Shown piece by piece: positions 58,760-64,000 of a DNA stretch of 64,000 bases. The stretch is from Amycolatopsis sp. DSM 110486. GTDB lineage: Bacteria > Actinomycetota > Actinomycetes > Mycobacteriales > Pseudonocardiaceae. Location of the stretch: positions 4,169,001-4,233,000 of the forward strand of contig NZ_CP080519.1 in assembly GCF_019468465.1 (NCBI RefSeq). Reading direction: 5' to 3'. The position numbers and the translations under genes were made by a program. A model generated the notes under the pieces. That model ran no database searches. It was not told where the DNA came from and saw only the letters and a list, made by a program, of their open reading frames with translations. The first letter of the stretch is position 1. The number at the start of each line of letters is the position of its first letter.

Positions 58760-59518
58760 TCAGCGCGTTGTGGCGACCGGTGGTGCGCTGACATGCGTGG
58801 GGACCGTGGTGGCCGACGGGGGCAGACGGACCGGCGTGCGGGGGAAAGACGGAAGGGACTCCGGCGGCTGGCCCGGGGCTTGGACCGCCGAGCGGGTCGG
58901 CGTCGGGTTGCCGGGCGGAGCGGTCGTGTCGGCGGTGGGTGGGGTGGTCGGCAGGGAGCTCGACGGCGAAGGCGTCGGCGCGAGGGTCGACAAGCCGGGG
59001 CCGGCGGGCTGGACGGGCGTCGGCGGGCCGTGGTGGCCGGCGGCGAAGCTCACGGCCAGGCCGGCCACCACGAGGACCGCCGCGGTGGCCACGGAGCTGC
59101 CGGCCACGGCCAGGCGCTTGCGGCGGCGTCGGATGCGGGCGCCGTCGTTGATGACGTCGGTTGCCGAGAGGGTGAGGGGTGGGCCGTCCGGGAGGGTGGA
59201 GAACAGGGCGCGGACGTCGGTGTCGGAGGTCGGGTCGGAGCTGGTGTCGGCATTCGAGTCGAGGGCGAAGTTGCGGTTCGAGCCCGAGCCCGAGCCCGAG
59301 CCGAAGTCGCGATCCGAGCTTGAGTCGAAGTCGCGGCCAGAGCGGGAGCCGCCCGAGCCGCCATTGGCAGAGCCGCCCGAGCCCGTCAAGTCACCGCCGA
59401 AGCCGCCAGATCCGCCCGAGCGCGAGCCGAAGTCGCCCGGGCCGAAGCCGTCAGAGCCTCCCGGCCCACGCCCAAAGCCGTCGGCACCACCAAAATCACG
59501 GTTCACCGGAACAGTCAC
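58760..59518 (-). CDS. Single-pass membrane protein linked to the sigma factor (anti-sigma candidate)
   Basis: A 252-aa protein. The N-terminal 90 residues are rich in Gly, Ser and Asp with repeated GGSGG and RDFGS. Then a short ordered stretch (TDVRALFSTLPDGPPLTLSATDVINDGARIRRRRKR), one membrane helix (about 139-160) and a long Pro/Thr/Ser-rich outer tail. GTG at 59518 overlaps the sigma stop as GTGA. Its position immediately after a sigma gene is where anti-sigma factors lie. No zinc-binding anti-sigma motif (HxxxCxxC) is present, so that role is inferred from context. Confidence 0.7.
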   Translation of the reverse strand: MTVPVNRDFGGADGFGRGPGGSDGFGPGDFGSRSGGSGGFGGDLTGSGGSANGGSGGSRSGRDFDSSSDRDFGSGSGSGSNRNFALDSNADTSSDPTSDTDVRALFSTLPDGPPLTLSATDVINDGARIRRRRKRLAVAGSSVATAAVLVVAGLAVSFAAGHHGPPTPVQPAGPGLSTLAPTPSPSSSLPTTPPTADTTAPPGNPTPTRSAVQAPGQPPESLPSFPRTPVRLPPSATTVPTHVSAPPVATTR

Positions 59519-60060
59519 CTCCCTCCAGGAACAGCCACAGCCACGAAGTGCGGCCCCAGCCGGTTGCGCAAAGTGGCCAAGCCTCGGGCGGCCTGGCTCT
59601 TCACCGTGCCGGTGCTGCAGCCGAGGGCGGCGGCTGTCTCGTCGACGGACAGGTCCTCGAAGTACCGCAGCACCAGCACGGCGCGTTGACGGGGCGCCAG
59701 CACCGCGAGGGCCTGGCGCACCAGCATGTCGTGTTCGGTTTCGGCGTCCGTGGTGGGGACGTCGGGTGGAGCGTCGGTCAGGCGCTCCCGCTTCCAGCGG
59801 CTGCGGCGGTTCTCGGCGAGGAACGTGCGCAGCACGATCTTGCGCGCGTACGCGTCCAGGCTGTCGTGCCGCGACAGGCGCGGCCACGCGAGGTACAGCT
59901 TCAACAGCGAGGCCTGCGTGAGGTCCTCGGCGCGGTGCCAGTCGCCGCACAACAAGTACGCCGTGGCCCGCAGGCTGTGCGCGCGCTCGCCGAAGTACCG
60001 GGCGAACTCGCCGTCCCACGGCGAGCTCGGCCCGGACACCGGACGGGAGCGGGAGATCAC
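59515..60060 (-). CDS. SigE-family RNA polymerase sigma factor (ECF type)
   Basis: A 181-aa protein. Region 2 includes FARYFGERAHSLRATAYLLCGDWHRAEDLTQASLLKLYLAW. Region 4 includes LAPRQRAVLVLRYFEDLSVDETAAALGCSTGTVKSQAARGL. This is the actinobacterial SigE-like (SigE70/ECF) group that pairs with membrane anchors. GTG at 60060 is the likely start and lies eight bases after the stop of a small secreted-protein gene. It is coupled to the downstream membrane protein. Its target promoters are unknown. Confidence 0.88.
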   Translation of the reverse strand: MISRSRPVSGPSSPWDGEFARYFGERAHSLRATAYLLCGDWHRAEDLTQASLLKLYLAWPRLSRHDSLDAYARKIVLRTFLAENRRSRWKRERLTDAPPDVPTTDAETEHDMLVRQALAVLAPRQRAVLVLRYFEDLSVDETAAALGCSTGTVKSQAARGLATLRNRLGPHFVAVAVPGGR

Positions 60061-60068
60061 CTGCGCGA

Positions 60069-60389
60069 TCAGCCCCAGATGTCCGGCAGGTTCAGGTCGC
60101 CGGTCGGCCCCGCGGGGATCGCCGTCGGCACGCGCACGCCGCTCGGCGCCCGCACACCCGGAGCCTGCGCCGGCATCCGCGTCGGCACCGCGGTCGGGGG
60201 CGCGACCTCGGTCGGACGCTGCGTCGGCAACGCCGGCCGCGTCGTAGCCGACGGCGGCTCCTGGGCCGGCAACGTCGGCTGCGTCGCGGCCGTCGGCGGC
60301 GCCGGCTGCGCGAACGCCACCGCCCCGCCCGTCAGGGCACCCCCGGCCAGCAGCAACGCACCGACACTCAACGCGAAACGAATACGCAA
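60069..60389 (-). CDS. Small secreted Pro/Thr-rich protein
   Basis: A 106-aa protein. The TTG start at 60389 lies after AGGAGCTG. A signal peptide (about 1-27, AVAFAQ) is followed by a mature part of Pro, Thr, Ala and Val repeats (TQPTLPAQEPPSATTRPALP). It is the first gene of an operon with the sigma factor and membrane protein. It could be the outside component of that signalling unit. I see no enzyme motif. Confidence 0.65.
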   Translation of the reverse strand: MRIRFALSVGALLLAGGALTGGAVAFAQPAPPTAATQPTLPAQEPPSATTRPALPTQRPTEVAPPTAVPTRMPAQAPGVRAPSGVRVPTAIPAGPTGDLNLPDIWG

Positions 60390-60600
60390 AACAGCTCCTC
60401 AGGCTCACGGGCACCCCGGTCGGCGGCGCCTCTTCTGCCGCTAGTCATGCCGCCGGCGCCGCACCGGGTTGCATCGAGTTCGCCAAGTTTTTCCCGCACC
60501 CCCCGCCGGCGTTCGCACCCCGTCCCACGACGCACCCCGCCAACGCCCGGCACCCTCGCCGACGCTCCACCAAGCCGGACGTCCACGCTGCCTGCCGAGG
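60390..60600. other. Upstream region of the sigma operon
   Basis: GC-rich with no recognisable gene. It should contain the promoter of the secreted-protein/sigma operon, which may be autoregulated. No clear -10/-35 pair was seen. Confidence 0.4.
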
Positions 60601-60920
60601 CCCGCTGCCCCCGCCGGGCACGGTGGTCTAACCACGCGCGGCCTGGCTGCGGGTCTTGGAGGGGTCGCGGCGTCGCGGATTGGCGCCGCGCCTCCGCCGT
60701 GAGGCTCGACCCGGAGCGCAACTCATGCGAGTTGGCCGCCGCTGCCCGCTGTCCCGCCGGGCACCGTGGTCGAACCACGCGCGGCCTGGCTGCGGGTCTC
60801 GGAGAGGTCGCGGCGTCGCGGATTGGCGCCGCGCCTCCGCCGTGAGGCTCGACCCGGAGCGCAACCCATGCGAGTTGGCCGCCGGCACCCGCTGTCCCGC
60901 CAGGCACCGTGGTCGAACCA
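60601..60920. repeat. 143-bp direct repeat, two copies plus a partial third
   Basis: Landmarks recur exactly 143 bases apart: ACCACGCGCGGCCTGG at 60631 and 60774, GTCGCGGCGTCGCGGATTGG at 60664 and 60807, GCGAGTTGGCCGCC at 60727 and 60870. A third partial copy starts about 60890 and breaks off near 60919. Copies differ at a few positions only. Non-coding, and 143 is not a multiple of three. Confidence 0.9.
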
Positions 60921-61080
60921 AATGCGGCCCGCCCCGCGACCGGCAGCAGGACCGAGCCCCACGCTGGGTCGCAAGGCCTTGCCGGAGGTCCAATCCCGAC
61001 TTGCTGTGACTCGCGGCCGCGTGCCCAGCGCCGAGTCGCGAACCGGGCCCACCCCGACCAGACCGCAAACGCTTGCGCCC

Positions 61081-61110
61081 CACCAAACAACCCCCACCAA
61101 ACAACCCCCA
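61081..61110. repeat. 15-bp tandem repeat, about two units
   Basis: CACCAAACAACCCCC occurs twice in a row just beyond the terminator of the L,D-transpeptidase gene. Low GC skew stretch, non-coding. Confidence 0.6.
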
Positions 61111-61119
61111 CCAACGACA

Positions 61120-61149
61120 AACGGCCGGAGGCACCAACCCCCGGCCGTT
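61120..61149 (-). terminator. Terminator of the L,D-transpeptidase gene
   Basis: A 9-bp perfect stem (61120-61128 with 61141-61149). On the minus strand it is followed by TTTGTCGTTGG. Confidence 0.65.
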
Positions 61150-61166
61150 CACCGCGCACCTTGAAC

Positions 61167-62366
61167 TCACACCGCGGACAACTTGCTCCACTCAGCCCAG
61201 TCATAAGTCCAGTCGCTGTAGTCGCCGTCCTTCGACGTGAGCGTCTGGGTGCTGCCCGTGATCTCCACCGGGTCGCCAGGCAACACGCTGTCGTAGTAGA
61301 TCTTCGCGTTCGCCGGGGACAGGTTGAGGCAGCCGTGGGAGATGTTCTTCTTGCCCTGCGCCCAGACGGAGCCCGCGAGGCCGTGGATGAACTCGCCGTT
61401 GTTGGAGATGCGGACGGCCCACGGGACGTTCACGTCGGTGTAGCCGTAGCGCGGGTTGCTCATCGAGTACGTCGCGTGCTTCGACATCACCACGTGCACG
61501 CCGCTGTGGGTGACGCGGCCCGGGTCGGAGTCGAGGCCGTAGCTGACCGGGAAGTCCATCACCTGCTTGCCGTCGCGGATGACCTGCATGCGGTGCTGCG
61601 TGGTGTTGCCCTTGACGATCTGCGAGCGCCCGATCTTGAAGCTCGCGGAGATGTCCTGGCGCCCGTACGTGCCGTTGCCCATGGAGACGCCGTAGATGTT
61701 CGCGTTGACCTTCACCTCGGTGCCCGGCGCGAAGTACTCCTTCGGACGCCAGTGCGCGGAGGTGTCGCCGTTGAGCCAGGCCCACGAGCCCTCGGTCTTC
61801 GGCGTGGTCTCCACCGACAGCGCCTTCTCCACGGACGCCTTGTCCTTCACAGCGCTCGAGAATGTCAGCGCGATCGGCATCGCGATGCCGTACGTCTGGC
61901 CGTCGCCGACGTTCAGGCTGCCCGCCATCTGCCGGCGCGGCTTCACGGTGGTGAAGGCGCCGCTGATCTGCACCGGCTTGCCGTCGCTGCCGGTCGCCTG
62001 GCCGGACCACGTGTAGGTCTTGCTGTAGCCGAGGTCCTCGGTGGTGGCCCAGCTCTTCTTGTCCGCCGACGGCTGGCCCTGCACCTGCTTGCCGTCCGGG
62101 TTCGTCAGCGTGACGGAGTCGAGCGTGCCGTCCGCGACGGTCACCTTCACCGGATCGCCCGGCGCCACGTCCTTGGCGTTGGCCGCGGGCGCGAGCGTGA
62201 GAGTGGCCGGCTTGGCGACCGGCGCGGCCTTCGTCGGGCCCCCGCCCGTGTTGCCGCTGGCGCTCACGGTGGTCGGATCGCTGCTGCACGCACCGAGCGT
62301 GAGCGCGGCGACGACCCCCAGAACCGCGATGCCCGCTCTACGGCGCGCGAAGTGTCGGATAGTCAC
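61167..62366 (-). CDS. L,D-transpeptidase lipoprotein (Ldt, Ig-like domains + YkuD)
   Basis: A 399-aa protein. GTG at 62366 gives a basic start, a hydrophobic stretch and the lipobox TLGAC. Two Ig-like domains (about 50-250) precede the YkuD catalytic domain (about 255-375). That domain has IHGLAGSVWAQGKKNISHGCLNLSP, with the catalytic Cys in SHGCLN. It forms 3-3 crosslinks in peptidoglycan outside the membrane, as LdtMt-type enzymes do. The gene is single and ends at a terminator. A GTGAC/GTCAC palindrome lies 77 bases upstream. Confidence 0.95.
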   Translation of the reverse strand: MTIRHFARRRAGIAVLGVVAALTLGACSSDPTTVSASGNTGGGPTKAAPVAKPATLTLAPAANAKDVAPGDPVKVTVADGTLDSVTLTNPDGKQVQGQPSADKKSWATTEDLGYSKTYTWSGQATGSDGKPVQISGAFTTVKPRRQMAGSLNVGDGQTYGIAMPIALTFSSAVKDKASVEKALSVETTPKTEGSWAWLNGDTSAHWRPKEYFAPGTEVKVNANIYGVSMGNGTYGRQDISASFKIGRSQIVKGNTTQHRMQVIRDGKQVMDFPVSYGLDSDPGRVTHSGVHVVMSKHATYSMSNPRYGYTDVNVPWAVRISNNGEFIHGLAGSVWAQGKKNISHGCLNLSPANAKIYYDSVLPGDPVEITGSTQTLTSKDGDYSDWTYDWAEWSKLSAV

Positions 62367-62442
62367 ACCGATCCCCAATCTCCCCGGGACAACCCCAACC
62401 ACCCAGACGTCCCGAAGGGCCCGAACGTTGATCGATTGGATA

Positions 62443-62456
62443 GTGACCAACGTCAC
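62443..62456. promoter_or_regulatory. Palindrome upstream of the L,D-transpeptidase gene
   Basis: GTGAC-CAAC-GTCAC, a perfect 5-bp inverted repeat, lies in the divergent spacer (62367-62825) between the transpeptidase and cold-shock genes. The rest of that spacer holds the cold-shock promoter and leader and no gene. Confidence 0.45.
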
Positions 62457-62630
62457 ACCAACCTCGCGAAGCTCACGTACGGGGCCCAGGCGACTTCAGG
62501 ACGTGCACGGTGATGTCCGGCGCGGCCGTGCGCGATCAGCCTAACCGGATGGACCGACCGCGCTGCGTAGGCGGCGATACGACGTTCCGGTGACGTGCGA
62601 GTCTGTGAACCGATCTGCGAGATCACGGGC

Positions 62631-62658
62631 TTCAGATTTGGCCAGATCTCGGTAGGCT
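62631..62658 (+). promoter_or_regulatory. Promoter of the second cold-shock gene
   Basis: TTCAGA (62631-62636), a 16-base spacer and TAGGCT (62653-62658). The leader would be about 160 bases long. Confidence 0.45.
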
Positions 62659-62825
62659 GCTGAGCAGGCCGTCGTTTTGCGTGTTCGTGGCTTCACACTC
62701 GCGGAACTTCTGACGCGAGCCGTGGGGCCCGACAGCTCTTCGCTCGACTCGTTGGAACCGCCCGGGACGGCCTGGGGTGCCGCTTCGGTGGCATTCGAAG
62801 CGGATCTGTTACGAGGAGTACAGCG

Positions 62826-63029
62826 GTGGCGCAAGGCACTGTGAAGTGGTTCAACGCGGAGAAGGGCTTCGGCTTCATCGCTCAGGACGGCGGTGAGGGT
62901 GACGTGTTCGTGCACTACTCGGAGATCGACGGGCGCGGATTCCGCACCCTCGAGGAGAACCAGCGAGTGGAGTTCGAGGTCGGCCAGGGCCAGAAGGGCC
63001 CGCAGGCCCAGAAGGTCCGCCCGATCTGA
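62826..63029 (+). CDS. Cold-shock protein (CspA family)
   Basis: A 67-aa cold-shock domain with KGFGFIAQD (RNP1) and DVFVHYS (RNP2). It acts as an RNA chaperone. GTG at 62826 follows GAGGAG. Like the copy at 39201 it has a long leader and a strong terminator, so control is probably post-transcriptional. Confidence 0.97.
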   Translation: MAQGTVKWFNAEKGFGFIAQDGGEGDVFVHYSEIDGRGFRTLEENQRVEFEVGQGQKGPQAQKVRPI

Positions 63030-63063
63030 GACAAGCCCAACGCGTTTGTTCAGGCCTGAGTAA

Positions 63064-63103
63064 GGAACTCCCGGTGAGTCACTCGCCGGGAGTTCCTTTT
63101 TTT
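63064..63103 (+). terminator. Intrinsic terminator of the second cold-shock gene
   Basis: An 11-bp stem (63064-63074 with 63086-63096) followed by seven T. Confidence 0.93.
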
Positions 63104-63134
63104 CGTGACAAGTTGTTGTGTGACACCGTTTTGT

Positions 63135-63165
63135 TGACACAGCGTGGTTTCACTGACACAGCGTG
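63135..63165. repeat. TGACACAGCGTG direct repeat
   Basis: Two exact 12-base copies at 63135 and 63154, 19 bases apart. They lie between two terminators, so they are outside any obvious promoter. Confidence 0.55.
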
Positions 63166-63181
63166 ACGTCCGGTCATGGAA

Positions 63182-63213
63182 AAGCCCCCGGCGCTGGTGC
63201 GCCGAGGGCTTTC
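63182..63213 (-). terminator. Terminator of the RHH-like gene
   Basis: AAAGCCC...GGGCTTT stem of about 12 bp with one mismatch (63182-63194 with 63201-63213), just after the minus-strand stop. Confidence 0.7.
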
Positions 63214-63237
63214 TCGCCTGCGTTCGTCGCGCTTCGA

Positions 63238-63657
63238 TCAGCGGGGGAGAAGCGGTTCGTCGAAGGAACCCTGGGGGAAGCTGAACTCGTCGGTCATCGC
63301 GTCGGAGTGCCGGCGCTCCTGCGCCGACGCGGCCTGGCCCTCCCAGGAGAGGCGTTCCAGGATCCACTCCATCGCCAGCGCCTGAGGGGAAATGTCGCGC
63401 TCGTTGGCGATGTCCTTGAGCTGCTGGCTCGCGATGAGGTTCATGCGCAGCTGGTAGACCTGCGCCTCACCGAAGCGCTTGCCGGTCCCGGTGCTTTCGG
63501 GGTCGGAGTCCGGAGCGAGAGCCGCGAGGTAGCTGGTGAGCTCCTGGTCCTCGACGACTTCTTCGCCCGCCGACTTGGCGGCGTTGCGGTGCCGTCCGGA
63601 CGAGACGGCCTTGAGGTTCGTACGGCTGCCGAGGCGGCCGAGTGAGGGAAGAGGCAC
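63238..63657 (-). CDS. Hypothetical protein with RHH-like C-terminal motif
   Basis: A 139-aa protein. The N-terminus is basic (LPSLGRLGSRTNLKAVSSGR). The segment QVYQLRMNLIASQQLKDIANERDISPQALAMEWILERL (about 70-107) has the strand-helix-helix pattern of ribbon-helix-helix DNA-binding proteins. The C-terminus is acidic and Phe/Pro-rich. GTG at 63657 lies six bases after a TATCGT box (63664-63669, minus), which suggests a leaderless message. No toxin partner is visible. Function is unknown. Confidence 0.6.
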   Translation of the reverse strand: MPLPSLGRLGSRTNLKAVSSGRHRNAAKSAGEEVVEDQELTSYLAALAPDSDPESTGTGKRFGEAQVYQLRMNLIASQQLKDIANERDISPQALAMEWILERLSWEGQAASAQERRHSDAMTDEFSFPQGSFDEPLLPR

Positions 63658-64000
63658 CCGAACACGATAACGGTTGGGTCTCGGCAAACAAACGACTGTG
63701 AGACACGACACAAGCAATTCGGTCGCTCATTGAGCCTATTCGATCACCTGATCAGCCCAACGGTAAACGCTGTTCAATAACCGTCTGTGGATGTGCTGTT
63801 CACGCCTTGCGCAAGGCGAGTTTCAGCAGGTCGCCACGCAAAAGTGCGGAAATGGAGAGACCCCCGCGCCAGGGGGAGGAACGCGGGGGTCGGAGGGGAT
63901 CTCCACAGGCGCTGACCGGGGGTGTGTCAGCACCATCGATTGTTGCACGAGTTTCGGGCTTGGGCGAGTGGAACCCGTGAGAAATCCACACTCCGGTTCA
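63658..64000. other. Window-end spacer with palindrome and hairpin
   Basis: Contains a perfect 16-bp palindrome CGCCTTGC/GCAAGGCG (63803-63818) and a 10-bp terminator-like hairpin (63859-63868 with 63882-63891). A 63-codon minus-strand open frame spans both, ending GDLLKLALRKA, but it has no ribosome site and is not called as a gene. The hairpin may belong to a gene beyond the window. Confidence 0.45.

Noticed and set aside
63800..63991. 63-codon minus-strand gene at the window end
   Set aside because: It spans a terminator-like hairpin and a palindrome and lacks a ribosome site and any domain.

Overview
This window is roughly 70% GC, with dense short-spaced genes, GTG/TTG starts, many GTGA/ATGA stop-start overlaps and hairpin terminators. 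It carries a GlnX-GlnH-PknG locus, a conservon (cvnA-B-C-D-P450), a DUF5753/DUF397 pair, F420-type and ANTAR proteins, and a class III lanthipeptide synthetase. Together these point to a chromosome of a filamentous actinomycete, most likely Pseudonocardiaceae and Amycolatopsis-like. The genus is inferred from gene content, not proven.

Layout. 1-889: N-terminal third of a LanKC lanthionine synthetase, cut by the window edge. 1.4-2.7 kb: two small membrane proteins and a DUF427 protein. 2.8-13.1 kb: secreted and envelope functions (phosphodiester glycosidase/metallophosphoesterase, two SDRs, a lipoprotein, a HupE/UreJ-type protein, a purple-acid-phosphatase-like enzyme, a DUF916 protein). 13.1-24 kb: amidase with divergent XRE-cupin regulator and glutamine amidotransferase, two GAF-ANTAR regulators, an SDR gene scar, TetR, Ddn-like protein, two MFS exporters, a GlxA-type regulator, an orphan CdiI-type immunity protein and tRNA-Lys. 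24-28 kb: ArsR-SRPBCC plus RibD-like pair, DUF5997/LysR-like divergent pair, GT87-type enzyme. 28.7-34.1 kb: conservon with a P450 lacking the ExxR arginine, plus a second convergent P450. 34.3-38.5 kb: isochorismatase, thioesterase, Fe-ADH and a divergent ThDP enzyme. 39.2 kb and 62.8 kb: cold-shock genes with long leaders. 40.2-45.8 kb: acoX-acoA-acoB-acoC and a GAF regulator. 45.9-47.0 kb: DUF5753/DUF397. 47.1-54.0 kb: glnX-glnH-pknG. 54.2-58.2 kb: DUF4097 with its HTH regulator, a thioesterase, an MHS transporter and a 40-residue membrane protein. 58.8-60.4 kb: secreted peptide, SigE-family sigma and a membrane protein in one operon. 61.2-63.7 kb: L,D-transpeptidase, cold-shock protein, RHH-like protein.

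The most unusual DNA is non-coding. Two arrays of the same quasi-palindromic 31-bp tandem repeat occur, about 20 units between glnH and pknG and about 10 units in the opposite orientation at 58.4-58.7 kb. The period is about three helical turns. There are also 13-, 15-, 21- and 143-bp tandem repeats, and a 23-bp near-identical box upstream of both the conservon and a small gene 10 kb away. Several genes appear leaderless, with a TANNNT -10 box 6-7 bases before the start codon.

All calls rest on reading sequence and protein motifs by eye. No database search was run.
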